The notes below the pieces were generated by a model, which had not been told where the DNA came from, made no database searches, and saw only the letters and a program-made list of their open reading frames with translations. This document shows, piece by piece, positions 11,320-24,000 of a DNA stretch of 64,000 nt. The position numbers were made by a program, and so were the translations under genes. Position 1 is the stretch's first letter. Every line of letters starts with the position of its first letter. Source of the DNA: Syngnathus acus (taxonomy: Eukaryota > Chordata > Actinopteri > Syngnathiformes > Syngnathidae); the NCBI RefSeq assembly GCF_901709675.1, contig NC_051089.1, positions 17,854,008 through 17,918,007 on the forward strand. Reading direction: 5' to 3'.

Positions 11320-12237
11320 ATCAAGCACTGAACTTTCTTAGATGCCTTTGGCAGTGTCCGTGATTTAGAAAAACATCAGGCATGCATTAAACAGTTCCTT
11401 AAGGGTTGTTAGGCTATTTAGGCAATATATAAAAAAACATTTATTTCAAATGCACAGAAATACATATCAGATCATGAAGTAATAAAGAAACCTTTGTCAT
11501 TACCACATATAAAAAATGCGTAGTTATGTCTTCTTTATTGATTAGGTGTGTAGGTATAATTATATGCTTAAAATGTTTCTTTTATTGATTTAAAATGTGA
11601 ATATACTTGTCTGCCTATGTACTTTATTCAATGAGGTTTGAGCATATCTGTTTTTGTAGCTAGGCAGGACTTTTTGTTTTTTGACCCCATTCCTTCAGAA
11701 CCTATCGTTTTTTAGGACATGATTGCGGCAATCATAGGTCAATATTCTGTTTAATCGGGCGATGAAGGCATCCCCGGGAGTGTCTTTATTTTTATGGTGC
11801 TAATTTGTGGATATGATATTTTGCCATTGTGAAGAGGTAACTCGTACTGGTGTTCGACATTTTGATACAGGTTGTTTAAAGCACACGCGTGAGGAAAGAA
11901 AATGTTTTAACATTAAAAATAAATAAAGAAAACGTTTTCCAAGACTCGAACTCGGGGAGAACATTCAGTTACAGTACACTGCGGTCAAGCCGGCCACCTC
12001 TCGAAACCCAGCCGCCGCTAAATTCGTTCATACTCGCCATCAAAAAAAAACTTTGAAATAATTGTACTCTAGTATGTATAGTATAGTATATATGTATATG
12101 TATATATATATATGAGTATTTAACTTTTTTTAAACTATTACTAACACAAGACCAGTCCACTTCTAGTGGATGCAAGAACATTCAAGATCTCCAGTAAAAG
12201 AGGCACCATAAAAATGTGGTGTTTTTCAAAATAAAAG
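11320..12237. other. AT-rich stretch; one tRNA-like patch
   Basis: Mostly AT-rich without genes. Near 11938-12010 on the minus strand, GAGGTGGCCGGCTTGACC and CCCCGAGTTCGAGTCTTGG resemble a tRNA A box and B box. The arms do not fold into a clear cloverleaf, so this is at best an old tRNA-derived SINE or tRNA pseudogene. Confidence 0.35.
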
Positions 12238-12239
12238 TA

Positions 12240-12904
12240 CAGCAATCCCTCGTTTATCACGGATAATTGGTTCCAAGACCACCCGCGATAGGTGAAAATC
12301 CGCGAAGTAGTGTCACCCTCTTATTTTTAACATACATAATTTTTTTGTGTATCAATAAATCTATATTAAACCATATAAGTGCATGTTATCATTCGAACAT
12401 TAACTAATAGTTTCAAACATGTAAATACTATATTAATAGTATAAATGACATACAGAAAATAATGTATACATAATATAAATATGATACGTGTGTGGGTGTG
12501 TGTGTGGGTGTGTAACATGTAGATGTAGCTAAAGTATACATACTGTAAATATGTTTTTACAACTCCTTTATTATAACTTTTATAACGAGGTGCAAATAAA
12601 CATACTGTAAATATGTTTTTAGAACTCTTATTATTATGAGATTTTTTTATAACAAGGTACGATACTGTAAATATATTTCTAGAACTCATTATTATAACAA
12701 CTTTTTTATAACAAGGTACAAGTGTATGCACTGCAATTGTGTGGGCACTCCCTGCCTTCTGCTGGCGTGCGGGCAACTTTCGTGCCATAATTCCTCAATT
12801 TAGAATTTTTATTTAGAATTTTTGATTTTTTGGGGGGGTTGGGGGGGAATCCGCGATACACTGAAGCCGCGATAAATGAACCGCGATATAGCGAGGGATT
12901 ACTG
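12240..12904. mobile_element. pogo/Tigger-like MITE, family 2
   Basis: Ends CAGCAATCCCTCGTTTATC and TATAGCGAGGGATTACTG, TA on both sides (12238-12239, 12905-12906). Inside are about three near-60-bp repeats (TACTGTAAATATGTTTTTAG, 12540-12725). Same family as 13021-14745, 27475-27802 and 55702-56648, with an end fragment at 33230-33292. Confidence 0.88.
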
Positions 12905-13020
12905 TATCCGGAAATCTGAATATGTCACTATTTCCCCTGATTAGAAAAAAAGGCTTATCATACCTAGTCAACGTTTTTGAGCTTTTAGTTATGTTTAAAA
13001 ACTAATTCCTCACTCAACTA

Positions 13021-13102
13021 CAGTAACCCCTCGCTACTTCGCGCTTCGCCTATCGCTCCATCGCAGATTTATTTTTTTTAAACAAACATTGCGGATAGAT
13101 AG

Positions 13103-13192
<90 letters not shown>

Positions 13193-14745
13193 TCACAGCG
13201 TTATATGCAAAGAAGCACACAAGACAGGCAACAAGACAGGCAAGTGCACCCCTACACCATCAGCGACTCCCCGTTGGTCGCGGCTTTTTGTGGCGTCACT
13301 TGGAGCGCAGGACTTTGTCTGCCCATATGGCACTAATGACCATTGGGAAGATGTTGATCTTTGTCATTGCAGCTTAGCAGTTCTAACTACACTTTATCTC
13401 AGCCTCTCGCACTTTATTCACTCCATCAGCGTCAATATATCGGCAGCACCTCAGACTTGCACTTTATTACACACATACTATCACGTCTCTGCTCCTCGGT
13501 CGCAGAGCGGAGTAAAACTGTGTGTCCGCTTGTCACTCCCGATCGGATCGTCCTGTTTGTCCGTCATAAAATTATAAAAGTCTTGTGCGGATGCCCTCGC
13601 GCTGGGTAGTGGGGGCGTTAACAACCAGTCAGCATGGCAAAAGTAGAGCGAAGCCGTTGCATGTGTGCACTTTAAAATGACGAGCCGGTCAGCGAGCTCG
13701 CGTCATGCAGGCATCTCGTAACACCACAGCGGGTCAGGCAAACGAGAATCAGGTGGCATGCGTGATTGTCAAAACAGACAAAAACTGTGAGGGCTGACGA
13801 TTAGCAGTTCCTCAGAGGTCTCGTGCGGAGGGCGCGTGATGCCAAAGGCCAGCAGGGCGAGAGCGAAGACATGACACAGCCGTGCATGAAGGAAAAATGC
13901 ACCGCCGTGCAGAAACAGTCGGGACAACGGCAGTGAGCGTAACCACAGGAAGGAAAAAAAAAGCACTTCCGTTCAGGATTTGGGACAGCGGCCCAGTGCA
14001 ATGAGCACTAAGCGCAGGGCGTGCCTCTGACCAATGTGCGAATGCCCTCGCGCTGGGCTGCCGGGGTGCGTTAGCCGGTCAGCATCGCAAGAGCAGAGCG
14101 GAGCCATGACACATTTACACTTTAAAATGTTTAAAAATACAATAAAGTGTTTAAATATAAAATTATAAAAGTCTTTTGCGGACGCACTAGCGTTGGACCG
14201 CCGGGGCACGTCAGTTGGCCAGCACGCAAGAGCAGAGAGGAGCCAGACACGTTTACACTTCAAAAAAGGCTAATAAAAGTCATGTGTGTATTATTGTAAC
14301 AATATATTTACTCATATTTAATTTCTTATTTATTTCAATAAATAAGAATGTTTCTGAAAGTTAGTTTGACTGGATTTACAAACTGTTTCAAAACACAAAA
14401 AGTGTTTAAAAAACAATAAAGTGTTTAAAACTACAATAAAGGTTCATAAAATTCTTGTGCAGATATTGTAACAATATATTTACTCTTATTTATTTTCTTT
14501 ATTTTCCTATTTATTTAAATAAAGAATGTTTATGAAAATCAGTTTGACTTCAAAATGTTTACTAAAGTGTTTACGAATACAAAAAACATTTAAAAGTACA
14601 ATATACAGTGTTTAAAAATACAATAAAGGTTCATAAAAATCTTTTATGGATATTGTAACAATATATTTTCATATATTTTCTCTACATTTTCACCTATCGT
14701 GGGTGGTCTTGGAACCAATTAGCCGCGATAAACGAGGGATTACTG
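13021..14745. mobile_element. pogo/Tigger-like element, family 2, long member
   Basis: Ends CAGTAACCCCTCGCTACTTC and CGATAAACGAGGGATTACTG with flanking TA. The interior carries a (CA)n run and three copies of a block starting TGCGGATGCCCTCGCGCTGG (near 13586, 14037 and 14175), each followed by CACTTTAAAA. AT-rich repeats with TTGTAACAATATATTTACTC also recur. No transposase frame found. Confidence 0.85.
13110..13191 (+). repeat. (CA)n microsatellite
   Basis: About 40 uninterrupted CA units inside the family-2 element. Confidence 0.98.
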
Positions 14746-14747
14746 TA

Positions 14748-15618
14748 CCCCCAAAGTTGTGTTTTCTGACATGAACATATCTTGGAGCATTACTGGTCAT
14801 TTCTATGCAGCAGTCCAACCCCCACGCTCCCATCCAAGAAACGACTATTATTGACATCACAAAGTGAGGACCCCTGTACCGCTCCAACAGACTAAACACA
14901 TCGACTCTCTCAGAGATGCTGTCCTTGCAACTTGAGTTAACATGCAGCTGTTATGATTTTGGTGTGTCAAATAAAGAAGTAAATTGCTCTCCAATAAATT
15001 AATTAATAATAAAAAGTTAAAAAAAAATTCACACACCCATACAATGTTTTCAGATGTTCTACTTTGTAAGTGGTCACGGAACACACCCTACCACAGTCTA
15101 CTGACAAACGTGTGCAGTGAGGGAGTGTAGCGGAGGTGGATTTTTCATAGAGGTGCAGCAGTATACTTAGTAGATAACCCACGGTATGGTTCGTACCTCG
15201 TTTTTTTGCGTCACGGTTTTCGGTTCGGGTTCTGTACACCTTTTTATGCGTACAGTAAACACTTTTTGTCTATTGAAATATTGTTCAATTTAGCTTTTCA
15301 GCAGCATTTTTTAATGGGATCCATTTAATTTACAAGGATTTCCACACTTTAAAAAGAAAATCCAAAATTTGCAACCATACTGTAGCTGGTAAAGTTAACT
15401 AACTTTTTTGTGTTAAAGCACAATTCACTTATTTAATTACAATTCATTTATTTATGGTTTTCTTTACTACATTTAGACAAAGGTTTGTGTTGAATTGAAG
15501 GAGCAAATGGAAAAGAAACAATTACAATGGACTGTTATTCAATAGGTGTCATGTTATATTAGTTCGTCCAATTGGAGTGCCTGTAGCCTGATGTCTTCCA
15601 CTCCGTTTAGATTTTGAA
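14748..15618. other. No gene recognised
   Basis: AT-rich DNA without an identifiable element. A patch near 15180-15240 (GGTATGGTTCGTACCTCG, CGGTTTTCGGTTCGGGTTC) resembles the terminal region of some hAT elements, but no partner end was found. Confidence 0.4.
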
Positions 15619-15620
15619 TA

Positions 15621-15927
15621 CCGTATTTTCCGCACTATAAGGCGCACCTAAAAACCTCAAATTTTCTCAAAAGCCGACCGTGCCCCTTATAATCAGGTGC
15701 GCCTTATATATGGACCAATATTGAGCCACTACAGCAGGCGTGTCCAAAGTCCGGCCTGCGGGCCAAATGTATATATCTTCTATATGGACAAAGTTTTAAA
15801 ATGGGCCATTCATTGAAGGTGCGCCTTATAATCCGGTGCGCCTTATATATGGACAAAGTTTTAAAATGGGCCATTCATTGAAGGTGCACCTTATAATCCG
15901 GTGCGCCTTATAGTGCGGAAAATACGG
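15621..15927. mobile_element. pogo-type MITE, family 3, with internal 71-bp duplication and hAT scar
   Basis: Ends CCGTATTTTCCGCACTATAA and TTATAGTGCGGAAAATACGG are exact inverse copies, flanked by TA. The segment TATGGACAAAGTTTTAAAAT to CCGGTGCGCCTTATA occurs twice in tandem (about 15783 and 15848). CAGGCGTGTCCAAAGTCC at 15735 looks like one hAT end without its partner. Confidence 0.9.
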
Positions 15928-15929
15928 TA

Positions 15930-17220
15930 TGTGTTTTGCATTTTTATTTCCTGAAACCATGAATGTGATTGCTCTAAGAAACAATGACTTCTTTATCTGT
16001 TGTTGAAACATTGTTAATGCTCTCCGATTCTGTAGATCTGAAAAGTATTCTGTGTTGTCAACTGTGTATACTCAAAATAAATGACAGAGCAAGCTCCTGG
16101 TCTCTCCTGGGTTTGGGAGCAGAAAAGTCCAAAATAGCATCTGCACTTTTGGAATAAGCAATTGAAAACCTTAACTTATGAGCCACGTCGACCTTATAAA
16201 TTTTTTAAAAACAAGAAGCCCAAAGTAACCGATGATACGTGGACCTGGCAACCATGGCTGCACGGACATACCTACAGTTACAACAGTACAAGAGCGGCCC
16301 AAGCACAACAGCAATTAGACATGACCTTGTGGAGTGAGGGCTTTTCGGCAGTTTGGACAGGCACGTACACATACACGGTGGCCTGTAAAAGAAAGTACCG
16401 AAATCCATTGAGGCATATTGTCCCGTGCAGAGTGGACCAAACAGTTCAACATTTTGCTGTGTACCGTGTTACACCACAAATTTTTAAGGTGACATATCAT
16501 GGTTATAAATCCTTCCTTTCTACATTTTTCTCATTCAGTTGTGGTCTATATAAAGTGGAACAGCAAAGCTTTTGTCTGAATTCCCTGTCATAGCATCACA
16601 GTCCCCTCCTTTTCCCATGTTCTGAGGAGCAGCTCAGAGCAAGCCGTTTTGGTCCGGACTCTTTAAATGCAAATGAGATACTTCACACCCCGCTCCCTCC
16701 AGGCCGCAAGATGTGTGCCTCTCTTTCCGGTCGGACATATTTGTAGGTGTTCGCAGAAATACAGTTTACTTGCGACACACACTTTTCGATTGATTAAAAA
16801 ACAATAATAAAAAGATAATGCTGGCGCGAGTGTTAGTGAGAAGCTAATGAATGACTTAACACATTATTGTGTTCCCCAAAAATAAAACAGCACCTTCGAT
16901 GCAATTCATTTGATAGAATAACTTAAAATGCATCCACAAGAAGTGAAAACATAGGGCGCACAGCGCTAAAATCAGCAGAAAGACAAATGCTAATGCTATG
17001 AAAACGAGGGCATTATAGACATGCAATAATATGTGAAATACAGTTTATTATGTTTCTGTCATCTCAAATTTATCGCTTTACCATGTCCGTAATTTCCATA
17101 GATCGAAGGACCTGGAAAACACTCTCTCTGCAGAGATGCTAGTGCCTAGTATGTCGAGAAAACGATGGGCTATACCATCTCAACCCAAATTCAACGTTGA
17201 TTTAATATCTTTAGCTATCT
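15930..17220. other. No gene recognised
   Basis: Open frame 16162-16593 on + has no recognisable homology and no exon signals. Sequence near 16615-16760 (CTTTAAATGCAAATGAGAT) resembles a dispersed fish repeat, but I cannot name it safely. Confidence 0.4.
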
Positions 17221-17227
17221 GGGAGTA

Positions 17228-17371
17228 GGACTTGTAGTACTTGTAGTAGTAGTAGTATTTGTAGTACTTTTAGTAGTAGTACTAGTAGTAGTAGTAGTAG
17301 TAGTGCTTGTAGTAGTAATAGTACTTGTAGTAGTAGTAGTAGTACTTGTAGTCATAGTACTTTTAGTATTT

Positions 17372-17410
<39 letters not shown>

Positions 17411-17600
17411 CTTGTAGTCATAGTACTTTTAGTATTTGTAGTAGTAGTACTTTTAGTTGTAGCAGTAATGTAGTAATTGTAGTATTTGTTGGTACTTGTA
17501 GTACTTGCAGTAGTGTAGTTGTAGTAGTAGTACTGGTACTTTTAATAGTAGTAGTGCTTGTGATAGTACATGTACTTGTAGTAGTAGGAGTTGTTGTAGT
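17228..17600 (+). repeat. Degenerate (GTA)n trinucleotide array
   Basis: About 370 bp of GTA units broken by CTT and TTT variants. The minus-strand Thr/Ser-rich frames here are artefacts of the repeat. Confidence 0.95.
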
Positions 17601-17789
17601 AACTGAATCAAAATGTAACGTTAGTGTACCGTTACACCCATACGCTGGGGAACCTGTGTGGTGAACCACAAAGGCAAGGCATTCATCCTGTATCTTTAAA
17701 GGAGGGGACTGGGTATAAATGGATGTAGGACTTAACAGAGATGAAAGACTTGAAAGGGTTAAAGAGTAGCTTGCTGCTTCCTCTGTAAA

Positions 17790-17963
17790 CAATCTGTTTC
17801 ATGTGCAGCTTGGACTGCATATTTATTGGACCAGCAGTGTGTTTATATTTTACATTGTCAACTCTGTTTTTCTGTTTGTCTTCCTCTTTTTAAACGTCAT
17901 GAGCTGTTTGACAACTGACAACTGATTTTCCCCAGAGGGGACAATAAAGGTTTCGATCGATCG

Positions 17964-18036
<73 letters not shown>
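17790..18036 (+). mobile_element. LINE 3' UTR with (ATCA)n tail
   Basis: Ends CCCCAGAGGGGACAATAAAGG followed from about 17955 by some twenty ATCA units. A stem-like CCCC..GGGG before AATAAA and a tetranucleotide tail are typical of fish CR1/L2-group LINE 3' ends. No RT is attached. Confidence 0.65.
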
Positions 18037-18038
<2 letters not shown>

Positions 18039-18574
18039 GCGACATGAAAAGCTTTGAACCCTTGTCTTGTTATTTTTCGCATTTCCACAGACTCAATTTT
18101 TTTTTATGGATCCATTTTGAAAACAAATTATTAAAACATGCTAAGGGACAAGGGTGGACACTCTAGGTCGGGGAGGATATCCTGCCCCAAGTGGAGGTGT
18201 TAAAGTATCTTGCAGTCTTGTTCTCAAGTAAGGGAAGGATGGAGCGGGAGATCGATAGCAGGATCGACACAGTGTGCAGTAATGCGGACTCTATCATTCA
18301 GACATAGTGTAGCGAAGGATGAGCTGGAAGGCGAAGCTTTCGAATTATTGGTTAATCTACCCTCACATATGGTCACGACTCGCAGCTCGAAAAAACAAGA
18401 TCCCGCATACAATTGACCGAAGTTTCGTCCTCGGTGTCCGGGCTACCCCTTAGAACAGGGGTGGCCAACCAGTCAGAGACTAAGAGCCACATTTTTTACT
18501 GTGTCATCGCAAAGAGCCACATCATACACATGAGCACACATGAACAACCCCCCCCCCCCCCCCCACACACACAC

Positions 18575-20288
18575 GCCAAGACACACAAAGAAATCGAAAT
18601 TACGTTTCCACTATCCCACGGTGACAAGACATAGTACACGACATACATACAAGCAAACAACACAAAATAAAAACAAGAAGGCAATGAATAATAAGAGTGA
18701 TGAATAAATAATAAATAAACAAATAACACAATAAATAAATAAATAAGAGGAGCAAAACGGAGCAAGTGTGCATACAGCAGACAGTCAGAATATAGCGCAA
18801 AAGTACAGGACGCTACGCAGAAGGGGGGAGAGAGTTCAGGATCCTAACAGCCTGGAGTACGAAGCTGTTGGTGATTCTGGCGGTGCGGGAGCGCAGGCTC
18901 CTGTACCTCTTCCCAGAGGGCAGAAGATCGAACAAAGAGTGAGCGGGGTGACTCACATCACTCACAATCGTGGTCGCCTTGCGGGTGAGATGGGAGGTGT
19001 AAATGTCCTTCAAGGAGGGGAGTGAAGCACCAATAATCTTACCGGCCGTGTTCACTATGCGCTGGAGGGCCTTCATGTTGTAGTCAGTGCAGCTACCACC
19101 CCAAACAGCAATACAGCTGGAGAGGACGCTCTCAATGGTGCCACGGTAAAATGTAGTCATGACGGCCGGAGGAGCACACGCTCGCCTGAGTTTCCGCAGG
19201 AAGTACAGGCGGCGCTGGGCCTTCTTCGCCAGTGATGCGGTGTTGGTGGACCAGGAGAGATCCTCACTGATGTGCACCCCCAGGAACCTGGTGCTGCTCA
19301 CTCTCTCCACCACAGCACCGTCGATGGTCAGCGGCAGGTGCCGGGTGTGACCCTTCCGGAAGTCAACAACAATCTCCTTGGTCTTGTTGACGTTCAGCAG
19401 GAGGTTGTTGTCCTTGCACCACGTGGTCAGAAGGTCAACCTCCAACCTGTATTGAGTCTCGTCGCCCTTGGTGATGACACCCACCAGAGTCGTGTCGTCA
19501 GCAAATTTCACCATGCGGTTGGCGCTGTAGGTTGCAGCGCAGTCATGCGTCAGCAGGGTGAAGAGCAGCGGACTGAGCACGCAGCCTTGGGGGGCCCCCG
19601 TGCTCAGCGTGATGCTGGCGGAGATCTTGTCGCCAACACGTACCACCTGAGGTCTCTGACTGAGGAAGTCTAGTAGCCGGTTGCAGAGGTAGGTAATGAG
19701 GCCCAGCTTGGCGAGTTTGCTGATGAGTCGTTGTGGCACAATGGTGTTGAAGGCAGAACTGAAGTCCACAAACAGCAATCTCACATACGAGTCACTACTC
19801 TCCAGGTGGGTGAGGGCCGAGTGGAGGACCGAGCAGATGGCATCCTCAGAGGACCGTCTGGCTCGGTACGCAAACTGGAAGCGGTCTATGGTGGGGGGTA
19901 GAATGGATCTGATGTGCTCCATGACAAGCCGCTCAAAGCACTTCATGATGATGGCCGTCAGTGCCACGGGGCGGTAGTCATTGAAGCAGGACGGGGCAGG
20001 TTTCTTCGGCACAGGTACGATGGTGGCAGCCTTGAAACACGAAGGGACGACGGCTTGCTGCAGGGAAATGTCGAAGATGTCCGTGAAGACACCCGTCAGC
20101 TCCCCAGCGCAGTCCTTCAGCGCTCGACCCGGGATGTTGTCAGGGCCCGCCGCCTTACGAGTGTTGATAGCGGCAAGCGCCCTCCTCACGCTATCAGCAG
20201 AGAGGCACAGGGGCTGCTCTTGTGGAGGAGGAGGGGCCTTCAGCGGGCAAGTGCTGTTCTGAGCGTCGAAGCGAGCATTCAGTCCCTT
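18575..20288 (-). mobile_element. Rex1-like LINE, 5'-truncated, with long intact RT frame
   Basis: The open frame 18813-20342 holds one uninterrupted RT of roughly 490 residues; its first ~18 residues come from the hAT host. Motifs in order: NDYRPVALTAIIMKCFERLV near residue 124, FVDFSSAFNTIVP near 195 (catalytic Asp), TGAPQGCVLSPLLF near 250, and VKFADDTTLVG near 280 with the catalytic Asp pair. CADs for target copying are thus present, but the endonuclease region is lost by 5' truncation. The 3' UTR (about 18575-18812) matches the Rex1 tail at 4948-5126, yet the terminal GACTTTGAC repeat is replaced by a poly-C/CA tract. Rex1/Babar is my best clade call. Confidence 0.85.
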
Positions 20289-20508
20289 TTGCAAAGTCCT
20301 TATCGATATTGGCATGAAGTGAGCTGAAGTGGCGCTGAACATTTGAAGCTTTTAAATGCGCTAATGATGTCCGACATATCAGGCAGAATGGCTTGCCATT
20401 ACGTTCAACAAAAAACAACTTTAACTCTGTTAAAAACGTCCTGTGGTCATCGTCATATATTCGTTTAGCTGTGCATTTTTTCCTTGCCATTTTGGCCGGG
20501 TTGGCCAC
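20285..20508 (-). pseudogene. hAT transposase N-terminus (BED zinc finger), truncated by LINE
   Basis: Starts MANPAKMARKKCTAKRIYDDD, then FVERNGKPFCLICRTSLAH and NVQRHFSSLHANIDKDF. The C..C..H..H spacing is a BED-type DNA-binding finger as in ZBED5/GTF2IRD2-like hAT transposases. The frame runs into the inserted Rex1 LINE after KDFAKGTE. No catalytic domain remains. The segment around 20441-20495 is repeated at 20609-20663, so the 5' exon region is partly duplicated. Confidence 0.85.
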
Positions 20509-20663
20509 CCCTGGCTTAGCGTCTTGTCAGCTTTTCTGGACCTAATGGGCCCCCGTAGTCACAGTCGCCATTCATTAAAAAGCCAGCAAAACCAATCGCT
20601 CTGCCCTGTGTTCATCGTCATATATTCGTTTAGCTGTGCATTTTTTCCTTGACATTTTGAGAG
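20441..20663 (+). repeat. Direct duplication of about 55 bp, 168 bp apart
   Basis: CATCGTCATATATTCGTTTA GCTGTGCATTTTTTCCTTG occurs at about 20447 and 20615. The segment between carries GGGTTGGCCACCCCTGG, an internal copy of the hAT terminus, suggesting an earlier insertion or a rearranged end inside the element. Confidence 0.8.
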
Positions 20664-21031
20664 CGAAATTGACACTCCTCAAATGGGTTTGTCCCTCCTC
20701 CTTTGCAGGATTTCACCTCACGCGCATGCGCGTTTGACCAAAATACCATATTGAACTCAAGCGAAGCAAATACGCACGAAAAATAAACACAAATGTTGAT
20801 ATGAACGTAAAAGAGCCGCATGAAACCAGCCAAAGAGCCGCATGCGGCTCGCGAGCCGCGGGTTGGCCACCCCTGCCTTAGAAATAAGGTGAGAAGTTCA
20901 GTCATCATTGTCTCAGAGTCGAGCTACTGCTCCTTCGGATTAAAAGGAGCCAGATGAGGTGGCCCGGGAATCTTTTTAGAATGTCCCTTGGAAGCCTCCC
21001 TGGTAAGGTTTTCCCGGTATGTCCTACTATA

Positions 21032-24000
21032 ATAATAATAATAATAGATCGGTTTTATATAGCGCTTTTCTAAACACTCAAAGCCGCTTTACATAGAAAA
21101 TTCGCATGCGCTATCCCCAATGGTCCGGTATTTGGTCGTGGTAAAGGGGGTAAGCAAGTTGGCGTCAGCAGAGCGGAGTCGGCGGGTGGGGTTATAGCGG
21201 TGCAGGAGTTCAGATAGGTAGGTGGGGGCAAGGTTGTTTAGGGCCTTATAGGTGGTGACAAAGATCTTGAAATGTATGTGCTGTTTTATGGGGAGCCAGT
21301 GAAGATGACGGAGGACAGGGGTGATGTGCTGTCTGCTGGGTGAGCGGTTGAGCAGTCGGGCAGCAGAGTTTTGAACATATTGCAGTTTGTGAATGACAGT
21401 TGAGGGTACAGGATGCTGTTGCAGTAATCTGGTCTCTGCTGCAGGGGTGGAAAGAAAGGGACATAGGCGTGCAATGTTTCGTAGATGGAAGAAGGATGTT
21501 TTGGTGACGTGGTTGATATGTGGTTTGAAGGAGAGTGTGGGATCCATATAAAGTCCAAGATTTCTGACTAGAGGGGAGGGAGTGACAGAGTGGCCGTCAA
21601 TGCAGAGTGTGAAGTTGTGGTAGGTGGGGAGGCTGGATTTAGGACCGAAGATGATGAATTCCGTTTTGTTACTGTTTAGTTTGAGAAGGTTTTGAGTTAT
21701 CCAGTCTTTAATGTCTGTGAGGCAGCGAGTGAGGGTGGAGAGAATGGCAGGGGAGATGGTTTTGGTGGAGATGCAGAGTTGAGTATCATCAGCGTAACAG
21801 TGGAAATTGAAACCATGGCGGCGGATGATGTGACCAATGGGAAGCATGTACAGAGTGAAAAGAATGGGGCCCAGAACTGATCCTTGAGGGACTCCGTGTG
21901 CAACAGGGGTGGTGTGGGATTTGTGTTGGTCAATGGTGATGTAGTGAAATCTGTCAGACAGGTAGGATTTGAACCAGGAGAGGGCGGTGTTGGTGATGCC
22001 GATGGATTCTAGGCGGTTGAGAAGAATGGAATGGTTTACTGTACCGAAGGCAGCACTGAGGTCAAGGAGGAGAAGGATAGTGAGAGAACCAGAGTCAGAG
22101 GAAAGCAGGAGATCGTTAGTGACTTTAAGTAGGGCCGTTTCAGTGCTGTGGTGTGTACGGAAACCAGATTGGAATGGTTCATACAGGTTATTTGAAAGGA
22201 GGTGGGTCTTGAGTTGAGATGTGACGGCTCTTTCCAGTAGTTTTGATAGAAATGTGAGATTAGAGATGGGTCTGTAGTTGTTGGGGTCCTCAGGGTCAAG
22301 GCCTGTTTTTTTGAGGAGAGGAGTGATGGCTGCAAGCTTAAGAGGTGAGGGGACTGTGCCAGAGGTGAGGGAGGAATTGATGTCTATGATGAGTGGGGCA
22401 ATGGGTGTGAGGCAGTCTTTAACTAGTTGGGATGGCATGGGGTCCAGGGGGGAGTTAGAGGATTTCATGGTGGAGAGTATTTGGGAGAGGTCAGCAGAAG
22501 TTATGGGGTGAAACGTTGATAGCCGGGGGACGGATGTGAAAAGAATGTGGGTTCAGGTTGTGGGGTACTAGAGGGGGCGGATAAGAGCTGGTGGTAGATG
22601 TTTTCTCTTTTTGAGTTGAAAAATGACAAAAGAGTGTCGCATTTCTCTGGGGTGAATGATGATGAAGTATTGTCGTAGGGTTTGAGGAGTTTGTTTATGG
22701 TCGAAAACAGGGAACGTGGGTTTGAAGAACCAGAGTGGATGATACGCGAGTAGTAAGATGAGCGGGCTTTGTTAAGGGCTGATTTGTAGTGATGCATAAG
22801 GTCTTTGTAGGCGAGGGAATGGACTGTGAGACCGGTTTTCTTGCATAATCGTTCTACCTGTCGAAGTTGTTTCTTACGTTTATGGAGTTCCGGGTTGAAC
22901 CAGGGTGCGGAGTGAGTAAAGGTGACTGTTTTGGTTTTCAGAGGAGCCACTGTGTTGAAGGAGGTAGACATAATGTTGTTGTAAGTGTTGACAAGGTCCG
23001 TGAGCGTTGGGTTTTCTGGAGGGGTGAGGGCGGAAAGGGTTTTTGATATGCAGGTGGAGAGAGTGTCTAAGCTGATGGACTTAAGGTTGCGAAAGATGAT
23101 TGTGCGGTTTTGTTTTGAATCGAGGGTGGGGGTGTCAATGTCAAATAAGATGGCTAAGTAGTCAGATATGGTGAGGTCAAAGCTAGAAATGTTGTGGATG
23201 TGGAGGCCAGTGCTGCAGACCAGGTCTAGGGTGTGTCCATGCTTGTGGGTAGGGAAGGTAATGGGTTGAGTGAAGCCGGAGCAGTTGAGTAAATCCAGGA
23301 AGTCCATAGAATGTTTACAGTCAGCGGAATCAATGTGCAGGTTAAAATCACCAAGAAGCAGAAGGGATGATGAAACAGAGAAAAGTGCAGTGATGAATTC
23401 TGAGAGGTCAGATAGGAAAGATGGGTTTGGTTTGGGGGGGGGGCGGGTAAATAATAACAGTAATGAGGGGTTTAGGTCCTGGAAGTTTAAAAGCCAGATG
23501 TTCGAATGATGGGGCAGAGGGGAGGGACAGGGCGCGGGGTTTGAGGTTTTGATTAAAAATGGCAGCGATGCCACCCCCTCTGCCCTCAATGCCTGGGCTG
23601 TCCAAGTAAGAGTATCCTGAAGGGGTGGTTTGATTTCGTGAGAAATAGTCCAGGGGTTTTTGCCATGTTTCATTTAGGCAGAGCAGATCAAGTTTGTTGT
23701 CTATGATGAATTCGTTGAGGATAAGGCTTTTATTGTTGAGGGAACGTGTGTTGAAGCGGGCGATTTTCAGGGTCTTTTGTTCTAAAGCCGTTGGGGAGGT
23801 GGTTGGGATTGTCAGGAGGTTGAAAAGGTTTGCAGAGGACGTGTTCTGATGACGTGGATTGGTGTGAGCTGCGGTCAGTCCAAATTGTTGGAGTACAGTT
23901 TTCAGTATTTGAAGTGTAAATGAATTTTCGGCGAGATCCGCGGTGGATGTAGGGGGGTCGGCGTAGAAGGGCAAGGTCTCGGAGTGCGCTAACCAACTCC

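Larger units (their letters stand above)
18456..20875 (-). mobile_element. hAT element with BED-finger exon, hosting a Rex1 LINE
   Basis: Ends CAGGGGTGGCCAACC and GGTTGGCCACCCCTG, with the perfect 8-bp duplication CCTTAGAA at 18448-18455 and 20876-20883. The minus strand encodes the start of a ZBED5/GTF2IRD2-like hAT transposase. A Rex1-like LINE fills 18575-20288. The ends equal those of the MITE at 1432-1823, which looks like a deletion derivative of this family. Confidence 0.93.

Noticed and set aside
11938-12015. Functional tRNA gene on the minus strand
   Set aside because: A- and B-box-like pieces are present but acceptor and anticodon stems do not pair convincingly.
13089-13577. 162-residue + frame
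   Set aside because: Runs through the (CA)n tract and family-2 element DNA; not a gene.
17215-17792. Thr/Ser-rich minus-strand frames
   Set aside because: Produced by the (GTA)n array; no codon variety or conserved motif.
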